Below, piece after piece: positions 34,238 to 43,275 of a stretch of DNA of 64,000 nucleotides (the stretch's first letter is position 1; every line of letters starts with the position of its first letter). A program made the translations under genes and the position numbers. The DNA is taken from the NCBI GenBank assembly GCA_002293145.1, contig DBCO01000010.1, positions 276,245-340,244 on the forward strand, in the 5' to 3' direction. The stretch comes from Akkermansiaceae bacterium UBA956 (lineage in GTDB: Bacteria; Verrucomicrobiota; Verrucomicrobiia; Verrucomicrobiales; Akkermansiaceae). Below the pieces are notes generated by a model. The model saw only the letters and a program-made list of their open reading frames with translations, was not told the DNA's origin and did no database searches.

Positions 34238-37200
34238 ATGCGAATTTTCATACCAATTATCCTCTGCATCACGGCCATCGCGGCCACACTGGTCCAGCCC
34301 AAGAAAGACGCGCGTCGTCTGGAAGTGCTGTTTTTCGGTGCGCCTACGGCGGCTCATCCCGGGCATGATCCGATCACGCGTTACCGTGTGATTAAGCGCA
34401 ACCTCGGCACTGAGGGTATCAATTTTACTTACTCAGAGGAGCCCGCCGTGGTGTTCAATGCGAAAACGTTGGAGCATTTCGATGCCGTTATGATGTATGG
34501 CAACTGGCTGCAAAATGGGCCGATGCCTGCGGATCAATTGAAGGCTCTCACCGATTACGTCGAGAGCGGCCATGGCTTTTTGCCCTTGCATTGTGCCTCT
34601 GCTTGCTATGGCGGCTCTCCAGAATTCATCAAGCTCGTCGGTGGTCGTTTCAAATCACACACCGATGGCGTGTTCGAACCGAAAAATACAAGTGCTAAGC
34701 ATCCGATCATAGATGGCTTTAAGAGCTTTTCGGCATGGGATGAAACGTATGTGCATGACAATCACGGCGACGACCGCGTGATCTTGCAAACGCGCGAGCA
34801 AGAGCCCTGGACATGGGTGCGCAATCAAGGCAATGGTCGAGTATTTTACACCGCCTCGGGTCATGATCACCGCGTCTGGGATCTACCGCAGTTTCATGAA
34901 TTGCTGAAGCGTGCAGTCTATTGGTCCGTCGGTCCAGAGGCGTATGGCAAGCTCAAGGCTCTCGATCTCCCGAAGTTGGAGATGGAAAAAGTCGAGCTCC
35001 CCGGCTACCTGAAGCGCCAGCTTATTACCGAGGCGCAAAAGCCACTTAGTCCCGAGGATTCCATGAAGCTTGCTCAAGTGCCCCCCGGCTTTGAACTCTC
35101 GCTTTTCGCGAGCGAGCCTGACATCGTGAATCCGATTGCTCTTTCTTGGGATGCGAAAGGTCGCTGTTTTGTGATTCAAACTACCGACTATCCGAACGAT
35201 CTTCATGAAGGAAAAATGGGCAACGATAAGATTATCATTTGCGATGACACTGACAAAGATGGTCGCGCCGATAAGTTCACTACATTTGCCGATAAACTCT
35301 CAATCCCTGCATCACTCGTCTGTGTCAATGGCGGTGTGATCGCTGCAAACTGCTCGGAAATCCTGTGGCTGAAAGACAGCAACGGTGACGACAAAGCCGA
35401 CGTCCGTGAAACTCTGATCAGCGGCTTCGGCACAGGTGATACCCACGCCGGTGTGTCTAATCTCCGCCTCGGTCCCGATGGCTGGATCTACGGCACCGTT
35501 GGCTATTCTGGCTACAATGGTCAAGTCGGGGGTGAAAATGTCCGTTTCTCATCCGGCGTTTTCCGTTTCCTTCCTGATGGCTCGAAGTTGGAGTTCCTTC
35601 AATCGACTACCAACAATACCTGGGGCTTAGGATTTACGGAAGATTATGATGTGATCGGCTCTACCGCGAACGGAAATCCCTCGTGGCAGCTCTCACTCGC
35701 CAAGTCTCTTTATGACAAGGCAGGGGTGACTCAGCCCAAAACTCCGCGTTGCGATGACAACCCGATCTTCAATCCATCCTCCGCTGACATCCGCCAAGTC
35801 GATCAGTTTGAGCGCTACACCGCAGGTGCTGGCCATGCAGTTTACACTGCACGTCGTTTCCCCGAAAAATACCATAACGCCATTGCTTTCGTGACCGAGG
35901 GCACGGGCAAGTTGGTCGGGCAGTTCCAACTCACCACCGAGGGATCCAGCTTCGTCGCCACGCAGTTGCCGAACAATCTCTACAACTCTGCCGACGCCTG
36001 GTCAGGTCCTGTTTTTGCCGAAACCGGTCCCGATGGTGCCGTCTGGATCTGCGACTGGTATAACTTGATCATCCAGCACAACCCGACGCCGAACAAAGCA
36101 TCCGCTGGAATTGATGCCAAAAACGGCAAAGGAAACGCTTATGAGACACCTGTGCGCGATAAACGACATGGCCGGATCTATCGCGTCTATCCAAAGGGCA
36201 GCAAAAACGATTTGTATCCTGACTCTATGGCCGATGCCGCCAAGCACGCCAACCAATTCTGGCAGTTGCAGTCGATCTGGGCGCAGAAAAATTTCACCCG
36301 ATCACCGATCGGAGTCAGCACAGAACTTGTTGCCTCCTCGTCCAATCCCGAGCGTCAAAAACTCGCCGACTTGGTGAACATTGCTAACAAACCAGTCGCC
36401 GCAGATACTGGTAAGAAATTGTATGATTTCCTCACTGTCAACAAACAACTGCACAAAGACCCCGTCATGCTAGATGCTTGGCGCATCGCCGCACGCATCC
36501 ATGCCGATGCCGTGCTCGCCGCCGCACCAGCTGCTAACACCGAGGCCAAAGAGCCAGAGCCCGTCAATGTGATGAATAACGGTGACATGGAGCAACACGC
36601 TGGCACCCTGCCACGTGGCTGGAAGCCGAATGTTTACAATGGTGGTCAATCTGCATTCACCATCGATCCAAAAGGAGGCCGCAACGATAGCTCCGCGCTC
36701 AAAGTGGTTTCCGAGCAACCCTCCGATAGCGGTGCCATGCTCGAGATTCCCGCCAAACGCGGTGCGCGCTACAAACTGGGTGGCTGGATCAAAACCGACA
36801 AGGTCGAACTCCGCGGCGGACGCGGCTCGATGTTCAATGTCCACGGACGCGACGGTACTACTCAAGCCGTTCATGGCACCAAGGACTGGACCGAGGTGTC
36901 CACGACTTTCACCGCCGAAGACGACCAAGTCACCATCAACTGCCTAACCGGTTCCTATGGTCAAGCTACTGGCACCACATGGTTCGATGACGTTTATTTG
37001 ATCCAACTCGATGGTGCTGGCACCGGTGACGAAATCGCCGATCTGCGCAAATGGAAAGCCTCCAGCAATGCTGCACCCGAGGTTGCCAAAGTGCGCAAGC
37101 ACAAGCCCGATACCGTGGTGCATAAGCGTGGTGAGGAAATCTATGCGAAAACTTGCATCGCTTGCCACCAACCTGGCGGCGTAGGCCAAGAGGGAATTTT

Positions 37201-37486
37201 CCCGCCGCTCGATGGCTCTGATTGGCTTAGCGTTGATGGCTCACTGGAAGCCAAAATCGTGCTTAAAGGCCTGCAAGGGAAAGTTACCGTCAATGGCAAA
37301 GACTACACCAACGTCATGCCACCGCACATCGACCTCAATGACCAACAAATCGCCGACGTCCTCACCTTCGTGCGTCAAACTGGCAAAAACGATTTTCCTG
37401 CCGTAGCTCCAGATCTCGTGAAGAAAATTCGCCAAGAAACCAAAGCTCATCTCCAACCTTGGACCGCCCAGGAACTCGGTAAATAA
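34238..37486 (+). CDS. exported ThuA, beta-propeller, carbohydrate-binding and cytochrome c fusion (PVC type)
   Basis: A protein of about 1082 residues with a signal peptide. The start is uncertain: an ATG at 34217 adds seven residues. Domains in order: ThuA (about 16-235), a glutamine-amidotransferase-like fold linked to sugar metabolism; a six- or seven-bladed propeller of the PVC-type dehydrogenase family (about 277-680, opening VPPGFELSLFASEPDIVNP); a jelly-roll carbohydrate-binding-like module (about 776-930, opening NGDMEQHAGTLPRGW); and a class I cytochrome c domain with CIACH (near 973) and a VMPPH methionine. It probably oxidises sugars in the periplasm and passes electrons to the heme. 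Such fusions are typical of the PVC superphylum. The substrate is not known. Confidence 0.85.
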   Translation: MRIFIPIILCITAIAATLVQPKKDARRLEVLFFGAPTAAHPGHDPITRYRVIKRNLGTEGINFTYSEEPAVVFNAKTLEHFDAVMMYGNWLQNGPMPADQLKALTDYVESGHGFLPLHCASACYGGSPEFIKLVGGRFKSHTDGVFEPKNTSAKHPIIDGFKSFSAWDETYVHDNHGDDRVILQTREQEPWTWVRNQGNGRVFYTASGHDHRVWDLPQFHELLKRAVYWSVGPEAYGKLKALDLPKLEMEKVELPGYLKRQLITEAQKPLSPEDSMKLAQVPPGFELSLFASEPDIVNPIALSWDAKGRCFVIQTTDYPNDLHEGKMGNDKIIICDDTDKDGRADKFTTFADKLSIPASLVCVNGGVIAANCSEILWLKDSNGDDKADVRETLISGFGTGDTHAGVSNLRLGPDGWIYGTVGYSGYNGQVGGENVRFSSGVFRFLPDGSKLEFLQSTTNNTWGLGFTEDYDVIGSTANGNPSWQLSLAKSLYDKAGVTQPKTPRCDDNPIFNPSSADIRQVDQFERYTAGAGHAVYTARRFPEKYHNAIAFVTEGTGKLVGQFQLTTEGSSFVATQLPNNLYNSADAWSGPVFAETGPDGAVWICDWYNLIIQHNPTPNKASAGIDAKNGKGNAYETPVRDKRHGRIYRVYPKGSKNDLYPDSMADAAKHANQFWQLQSIWAQKNFTRSPIGVSTELVASSSNPERQKLADLVNIANKPVAADTGKKLYDFLTVNKQLHKDPVMLDAWRIAARIHADAVLAAAPAANTEAKEPEPVNVMNNGDMEQHAGTLPRGWKPNVYNGGQSAFTIDPKGGRNDSSALKVVSEQPSDSGAMLEIPAKRGARYKLGGWIKTDKVELRGGRGSMFNVHGRDGTTQAVHGTKDWTEVSTTFTAEDDQVTINCLTGSYGQATGTTWFDDVYLIQLDGAGTGDEIADLRKWKASSNAAPEVAKVRKHKPDTVVHKRGEEIYAKTCIACHQPGGVGQEGIFPPLDGSDWLSVDGSLEAKIVLKGLQGKVTVNGKDYTNVMPPHIDLNDQQIADVLTFVRQTGKNDFPAVAPDLVKKIRQETKAHLQPWTAQELGK

Positions 37487-37794
37487 GTTTTAATTCGGCG
37501 ATGCACCGCAAAGTGTAATTCTTCACAAGGCGATTGGCAACGATTGGCTTGTTTGCATGCAAGAACGACAATTGAAAGGAAATACATGAGAGCAAAGATG
37601 ATATCTGCATTTCATTTTTGTATGCAATAATTTCTAGAAGTAAGCGCAGTCAAACAGAACCAGGTTCCCGATCGGCACAGCACGGTATTGCTCCTTGATC
37701 GCGAAAATGCCATAGACAAATTGCGCTTGTTCTGTCGATATCACTTTCGTCACCTGCAATATCGCGCGGGGGACTTTTTGACCTTGCCACACGC
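37487..37794. other. gene-free stretch ahead of the Bat operon
   Basis: About 308 bases without a gene. It should carry the promoter of the seven-gene operon that follows. A possible pair is TTGCGC near 37720 and GATATC near 37738, but the match to consensus is poor and I do not call a promoter. Confidence 0.4.
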
Positions 37795-38814
37795 ATGACT
37801 ACTCCATCCCTAACACCGCCCACAGTTCCCGCGAATCTTGCCCTACTCGAAGCGCAGGTCAAAGCCTCTTCCGAATGGATTCAGCCACTGCGCCAGGAAA
37901 TCGCGCGCTATTTGATTGGCCAATCGACACTGGTGGATCGCCTGTTGATTTCATTACTTGTCAAGGGTCATATTTTGCTCGAAGGCGTTCCTGGTCTTGC
38001 AAAAACGCTTGCGCTGAAAACTCTCGCTTCGCTGGTGAACGCGCAATTTCATCGCATCCAGTTCACCCCCGACATGCTGCCCGCCGATATTGTGGGCACA
38101 GAAATTTACGACCCCAAGGAAGCTAAGTTTCGCGTCAAGCATGGGCCAGTTTTTGCGAATTTCATTCTGGCCGACGAAATTAACCGAGCACCAGCCAAGG
38201 TCCAGAGCGCACTGCTTGAGGCCATGCAGGAAAAGCAAGTGACCATCGGTGAGCATACATTTCCCCTGCCCTCGCCGTTTTTCGTGCTTGCCACGCAAAA
38301 CCCTCTCGAACAAGAAGGCACTTATCCCTTGCCCGAGGCCCAACTCGATCGCTTCATGATGAAGGTGATCATGGATTACCCGACCGAAGATGAGGAAATG
38401 CTGGTGCTCGATCTCGCCGGTACGACCGAAGAAATGCCGGTGCCGCAGCCGATGGTCAGCCTCAATGCCATTCAACAGGCGCGCAAAGTCGTGAATGCTT
38501 TGCACCTCGATGAAAAAGTCAAACGCTACATCGTTCGCTTGGTACATGCTACGCGCCGTCCCGATGAATACGGCATCCCGCTCGCTCCTTACATTCGTGT
38601 GGGAGCATCGCCACGTGCCACGATCAATCTTGCTCTCACTGCCCGCGCTCATGCGTTTCTCGATGGCCGCGCCTATGTGACTCCTCACGATGTAAAATCC
38701 ATTGCCATGGATGTGTTGCGCCATCGTGTGACAGTCACCTATGAGGCCGAGGCCGAGGGGCTTTCGAGTGAACAAGTCATCACGCGCCTCCTCAATGAGC
38801 TTCCCGTGCCATGA
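37795..38814 (+). CDS. MoxR-family AAA+ ATPase of the Bat operon
   Basis: A 339-residue ATPase and first gene of the operon. Walker A is GVPGLAKT (near 65), Walker B ILADEINRAP (near 125) and the sensor region is ATQNPLEQEGTYPLPEAQ. It is likely the chaperone that loads or remodels the VWA proteins encoded downstream. Its stop overlaps the DUF58 start (ATGA at 38811-38814), so the two are coupled. It resembles the solitary MoxR at 10005 closely in the core but is a separate paralogue. Confidence 0.93.
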   Translation: MTTPSLTPPTVPANLALLEAQVKASSEWIQPLRQEIARYLIGQSTLVDRLLISLLVKGHILLEGVPGLAKTLALKTLASLVNAQFHRIQFTPDMLPADIVGTEIYDPKEAKFRVKHGPVFANFILADEINRAPAKVQSALLEAMQEKQVTIGEHTFPLPSPFFVLATQNPLEQEGTYPLPEAQLDRFMMKVIMDYPTEDEEMLVLDLAGTTEEMPVPQPMVSLNAIQQARKVVNALHLDEKVKRYIVRLVHATRRPDEYGIPLAPYIRVGASPRATINLALTARAHAFLDGRAYVTPHDVKSIAMDVLRHRVTVTYEAEAEGLSSEQVITRLLNELPVP

Positions 38815-39758
38815 TCCGGAAAAAATCCAGCACGTTGACTACAGCCGCCGATGAGGCCCGCGCCGCCGAGATTCTCGGACGCGTGCGGCGCATGGAAGTG
38901 CGTACTAATCGACTCGTCAACGACGCGCTCGCAGGCCGCTACGCCAGTGTGTTTAAAGGTCGCGGCATGGATTTTGATCGTGTGCGCAATTACGTTGCTG
39001 GCGATGATGTGCGCACCATCGACTGGAATGTCACGGCGCGCACAGGTGAAGCGCATATCAAGGTGTTTACCGAAGAGCGTGAGCTGACGATTTTATTGTT
39101 GATTGATATTAGCGGCTCTTCGGATTTCGGATCGGTAGAAAGTTCCAAACGCGAACTCGCTGCAGAAGCCGCTGGGGTGCTCGCAGCATCCGCCATCCGC
39201 AATCGCGATAAAGTGGGGCTAATTCTGTTTACCGATGAAGTCGAGCTCTACATTCCGCCCGGCAAAGGTCGCATGCACATCATGCGCTTGATTCGTGAGA
39301 CATTATTCTTTTCGCCACATAAAAAAGGAACCAATCTCACGCAGGCGCTCGATTTTGCCAACCAAGTGCTACATCGCCGCGCTGTGATCTTTTTGGTCTC
39401 GGATTTTTGCGTTGGTACGCCCATCGAAGATCGCTTAAAGCCTTTGTTAACGAAATTGCAAGTCACCAGCAGACGCCACGATGTGATTGCCGTTTCCGTT
39501 ACCGATCCACGCGAGGAATCACTGCCAGATATTGGACGCATTTGCATCGAGGACGCCGAGACTGGGCAAGTTGTCGAGCTCGACACCAGCAAAGCTCAAG
39601 TCCGCGAAAAGTATCAGCACCAAGCACGCGCACGTCGTGAACTCACTGCTAACAAAATTCGCTCGCGAGGGATTGATTTGCTCGAATGCATGAACGGCGA
39701 AAACTGGATGCCACAGCTGATGAGCTTCTTCCTCAAACGTCGCCAGCGCTCAGGCTAA
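38811..39758 (+). CDS. DUF58 domain protein (VWA-like)
   Basis: A 315-residue cytoplasmic protein of the DUF58 family. The signature is FKGRGMDFDRVRNYVAGDDVRTIDWNVTART in two halves near residues 48-78. A VWA-like fold follows, with LLIDISGSSDFG (the metal-site DISGS, near 98). DUF58 proteins always sit beside MoxR genes and are presumed to be its first partner. The following gene starts 24 bases later. Confidence 0.92.
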   Translation: MIRKKSSTLTTAADEARAAEILGRVRRMEVRTNRLVNDALAGRYASVFKGRGMDFDRVRNYVAGDDVRTIDWNVTARTGEAHIKVFTEERELTILLLIDISGSSDFGSVESSKRELAAEAAGVLAASAIRNRDKVGLILFTDEVELYIPPGKGRMHIMRLIRETLFFSPHKKGTNLTQALDFANQVLHRRAVIFLVSDFCVGTPIEDRLKPLLTKLQVTSRRHDVIAVSVTDPREESLPDIGRICIEDAETGQVVELDTSKAQVREKYQHQARARRELTANKIRSRGIDLLECMNGENWMPQLMSFFLKRRQRSG

Positions 39759-39782
39759 CAAACATTTTCTTTGACACCTCCA

Positions 39783-40385
39783 ATGGCAGCATTTCACCGA
39801 CAATCGGCATCTCAACTAATCACGCAACTGCGTGTGATTTGTTGTGCCTTGCTTGTGGCTTTGCCATCTCATGCACAGACCGTTCCGGCCGCTCCAGAAG
39901 AAGACATTCGGGGTCCACGCGGACCGATTGAAATCCCTAGCAATCCTGCTGCCGATTATCGTGTATGGTGGCTCGTAGTGAGTGCATTGGCATTACTGAC
40001 CATCGCCTACTTTGCCTGGAAATGGTGGAAAAATGCCCACACTCCAGCCACAGCAGAAACAATCGCATTGCAGGCGCTGAAAAAGGTAACATTAGATTGT
40101 CCCGATGAAACATTTGCCAATGAGGTTTCCGCCATCCTTCGTTCTTATGTCCAGAGTCGCTATAGCATCGCCGCGACCCAACGGAGCACGGAAGAATTTC
40201 TTGCGGAAATCACCAGCGATTCAACACTAGGACGGCACCAATCAAAGCTGCATGATTTTTTGCGATCCTGCGATCGCACCAAGTTTGCCAATTGTCCTTT
40301 ATCGCCTGAAACGCGTAAAGATCTCGTTGATCAAGCTACAACGTTTGTAGTAAAAACATCACAACCCACACCCACCACCACATGA
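39783..40385 (+). CDS. DUF4381-like membrane protein of the Bat operon
   Basis: A 200-residue protein with a signal-like N-terminus (residues about 13-32, ending SHAQ) and one membrane helix (about 59-78, WWLVVSALALLTIAYFAWKWW). The C-terminal part (about 85-195) is a helical cytoplasmic domain containing VSAILRSYVQSRYSI. Proteins of this kind occupy the place between DUF58 and BatA in many Bat operons (DUF4381). ATG at 39783 is used. A TTG at 39771 is also in frame. Its stop overlaps the BatA start by four bases. Confidence 0.75.
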   Translation: MAAFHRQSASQLITQLRVICCALLVALPSHAQTVPAAPEEDIRGPRGPIEIPSNPAADYRVWWLVVSALALLTIAYFAWKWWKNAHTPATAETIALQALKKVTLDCPDETFANEVSAILRSYVQSRYSIAATQRSTEEFLAEITSDSTLGRHQSKLHDFLRSCDRTKFANCPLSPETRKDLVDQATTFVVKTSQPTPTTT

Positions 40386-41386
40386 CGAGCTCGCTGCAAT
40401 TCGCCTACCCGTGGGTTCTCTCCCTCCTCGCCCTTGTGCCCTTGATGGCATGGTGGAAAGGCCGCTACGGTCGTCCAGTGGCCTTGCGCATGCCGAGCAC
40501 GGATGACGCGATCAATGTCGGCGCTCGCAGCCGCTCTCGCGTCGGTGGGATTTTGCTCTCACTCAGCCTATTAGCGCTCAGCCTGTTAATCACGGCGCTC
40601 GCTCGACCACGCCTCGTCAAAGGCTCAACCGAGGTCGAATCAAGCGGGATCGATATCATTCTCACGCTCGATGTCTCGGGCTCCATGGAGGCGCTTGATT
40701 TCACCTTGAATGGCAAGCAGGCCAATCGACTCGAAGTCGTCAAGGATGTGGTAGGAAAATTTGCCATCTCCCGCCCCGATGATCGCCTAGGCATGGTTGC
40801 ATTTGCCGGGCGTCCTTATCTTGCAGCGCCATTGACGCATGACGAAAACTGGATCGTAAGCCGCTTGCGCGATGTGGAGATCGGCCAAGTCGAGGATGGC
40901 ACTGCGATTGGCTCCGCCATCGCATCTTCTGTTGATCACCTCGGCAAATCTGACGCGAAAAGCAAAATCATCATCCTCCTCACCGATGGCGTTAATACTA
41001 GTGGTTCAGTTAATCCACTTACCGCGGCAGAGGCGGCCAAGGCACTGGGAATCAAAATCTACACCATCGGCGCTGGCACCAATGGCGAGGCACCCTATCC
41101 CGTACGCGGCTTTTTCGGCACGCAGATGCAGATGGTCAAGGTCGAAATCGATGAGAAAACACTCACCGCCATCGCTGACTCCACGGGAGGAAAATACTTC
41201 CGTGCCACCGATACCGATTCGTTAGAAAAAATCTACGCCGTTATCAACCAACTGGAAACTACCGAGCGCAAGCTCAAGAAATACGAAAACTTCGAAGAGC
41301 TATTTTTTTATTTTCTCAGCCCCGCACTACTGCTATTGCTAGTTGAATGGATTCTTCGCCACACCCGTTTCCGCCGCCTGCCATGA
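40382..41386 (+). CDS. batA: BatA-like VWA membrane protein
   Basis: A 334-residue inner-membrane protein. There are two N-terminal helices (about 9-25 and 55-75) and one at the C-terminus (about 306-323), with a VWA domain between them. The metal site DVSGSMEALD (near 97) has the DxSxS form, and ILLTDGVNTSG lies near 197. BatA and BatB are thought to form a VWA complex in the inner membrane, first linked to aerotolerance in Bacteroides. Its stop overlaps the next start (ATGA at 41383-41386). Confidence 0.9.
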   Translation: MTSSLQFAYPWVLSLLALVPLMAWWKGRYGRPVALRMPSTDDAINVGARSRSRVGGILLSLSLLALSLLITALARPRLVKGSTEVESSGIDIILTLDVSGSMEALDFTLNGKQANRLEVVKDVVGKFAISRPDDRLGMVAFAGRPYLAAPLTHDENWIVSRLRDVEIGQVEDGTAIGSAIASSVDHLGKSDAKSKIIILLTDGVNTSGSVNPLTAAEAAKALGIKIYTIGAGTNGEAPYPVRGFFGTQMQMVKVEIDEKTLTAIADSTGGKYFRATDTDSLEKIYAVINQLETTERKLKKYENFEELFFYFLSPALLLLLVEWILRHTRFRRLP

Positions 41387-43275
41387 CTGACTCCGCACAC
41401 GATCATTCTTTTACCTTCGCGCAGCCTCTGTGGCTGCTAGCGGGTCTCCTTTGCTGCGCCATAGTCATCATTTTTTTCCGCCGATTTGATCGCAAACGCG
41501 AATCCGATCTTGCCCAACTGGTACACCCTCGTTTCCGCTCCAAATTGTTTGCCGCTGCATCACCCGCACGGCGCAAGACCAAACGTCTCCTCTGGGTTGC
41601 GGCGATTTTTTTGCTTTTCGTCACGCTTGCTCGTCCTCAATACGGTTCGGAATTTCGTGAGGTCAAACGACGTGGCATTGATCTGCTTTTTGCGCTCGAT
41701 ACCTCACAGAGCATGCTCGCTGATGACCTCTCGCCAAATCGGTTGGAACGCGCGCGTCTTGGCATCATTGATTTCGTAAATCGTCTCGAAGGCGACCGCA
41801 TTGGTCTCATTCCCTTTGCCGGCAGCGCTTATGCACTCTGCCCTCTTACGCTCGACTATGATGCCTTTCTAGAATCGCTACAAAGTGTCCGTACCAACAT
41901 GATTCCTCATCAAGGAACCGACCTCGCCAGCGCCATTCGCGAAGCCGAGCGCCTGTTTAAGGAAAACAAAAACAACCAGAAAATTCTCGTCCTCATCACC
42001 GATGGCGAAGACCTCCAAGGGGATGTTCTTAGCACTACGCTCAAGGCGAGCGATGATGGCATGGTGATCTATACCGTAGGCGTCGGCAGCCCCGATGGCT
42101 CAAGCATCCCGGTGCAACTCAACAATGGTCGCCGCGATGTCATGCGCGACGCCAAAGGTCAGGAAATCCGCACAGCACTGGATGAAGTAACCTTGAAAAA
42201 AGTCGCGGAATCCAGCAAAGGACTTTACGTTCCGCTAGGTCGCGGTGCCGAGGGGCTCAACACCATCTACCAAGAAAAACTGCGACTTGTTCCGAAAAGC
42301 GATGCCAGCCAGCGCCTCGAGCGTATTCCGTTAGAACGCTACGAATGGCCACTCACATTTGCGGTCTTGTTTCTCTTGTTAGATTTTTTTCTGCCAGATC
42401 GCAGCAAAAAAAGCCGAATGGAATTTGCTGGCGTGCAAAACTCCGCCGTATTTCTTATGTGCTGTCTCGGCTTTTCTGCTACGATGAGTGAAGCATCCAC
42501 GGACACCGTTAGCTACTACAATCAAGGCACGGATTCTTATCATCGTGGTGAATTCGCTCAAGCTGCGGATGCTTTGCGTGCCTCACTCAAAACACCCGAT
42601 ACTAGCATTCAACAGCGCGCTTATTACAATCTGGGCAACAGCCTTTATCGCCACGGTCAGGCATCACTGGAGAAGGAAACGAAGACTACGATCAAGCATT
42701 GGCAAGAGGCTCTCAAGGCCTACGAAGATGCCATGGCACTCGATGTCGCGGATGTTGATGCGCGATTTAACCACGAACTTGTAAAGAAAAAGCTCGAACA
42801 GCTGAAGCAGCAACAAAAGCAAGAGCAAGAGAAAAAGGACGGCGAAAAATCTGACGAGCAAAAAGAACAAGATAAAAAAGAACAGCAACAAAAAAAGCAA
42901 GAACAAGATAAGCCGCAAGAAAGTAAGTCCGAGGAACAGCAAAAACAGGAACAAGAACAGAAGGAACAGGAACAAAAATCGCAAGACGGTGAGAAGAAGG
43001 ACGAAGAGAAAAAAGAAGGCCAACAGGGCGAAAAATCGGAAGAACAGAAGAAAAAAGAACAACAAGCCGCTCAGCAGAAAACAGAGGAAGGCATAGATCC
43101 CAAAGATGAACAGCAGCAACAAGCGCAAGCGATGCAACCCCGTGAGATGACGCGGGAAGAAGCCATGCAACTCCTACAATCTTTGCGCCACGAAGAACGT
43201 CAGGTAATCCCGATCCCCCAACAAAATCGGCGCGATGGCAAAACCGATAACACAACGAAAGGAAAAACATGGTAA
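41383..43275 (+). CDS. BatB-BatC fusion: VWA domain, TPR repeats and charged tail
   Basis: A 630-residue protein. It has two N-terminal membrane helices, then a VWA domain with DTSQSMLADDL (near residue 105) and LVLITDGEDLQGD (near 205), and a membrane helix near 325-342. After about residue 360 it changes: a second hydrophobic segment is followed by TPR repeats (about 375-465) and a long stretch of Lys, Glu and Gln (about 470-585), and then a short conserved end with MTREEAMQLLQSLRHEE. The second half corresponds to a separate gene, BatC, in many bacteria, so this is a fusion. The start at 41383 is set by the overlap with batA. Another ATG at 41347 lies inside batA. Confidence 0.88.
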   Translation: MTDSAHDHSFTFAQPLWLLAGLLCCAIVIIFFRRFDRKRESDLAQLVHPRFRSKLFAAASPARRKTKRLLWVAAIFLLFVTLARPQYGSEFREVKRRGIDLLFALDTSQSMLADDLSPNRLERARLGIIDFVNRLEGDRIGLIPFAGSAYALCPLTLDYDAFLESLQSVRTNMIPHQGTDLASAIREAERLFKENKNNQKILVLITDGEDLQGDVLSTTLKASDDGMVIYTVGVGSPDGSSIPVQLNNGRRDVMRDAKGQEIRTALDEVTLKKVAESSKGLYVPLGRGAEGLNTIYQEKLRLVPKSDASQRLERIPLERYEWPLTFAVLFLLLDFFLPDRSKKSRMEFAGVQNSAVFLMCCLGFSATMSEASTDTVSYYNQGTDSYHRGEFAQAADALRASLKTPDTSIQQRAYYNLGNSLYRHGQASLEKETKTTIKHWQEALKAYEDAMALDVADVDARFNHELVKKKLEQLKQQQKQEQEKKDGEKSDEQKEQDKKEQQQKKQEQDKPQESKSEEQQKQEQEQKEQEQKSQDGEKKDEEKKEGQQGEKSEEQKKKEQQAAQQKTEEGIDPKDEQQQQAQAMQPREMTREEAMQLLQSLRHEERQVIPIPQQNRRDGKTDNTTKGKTW

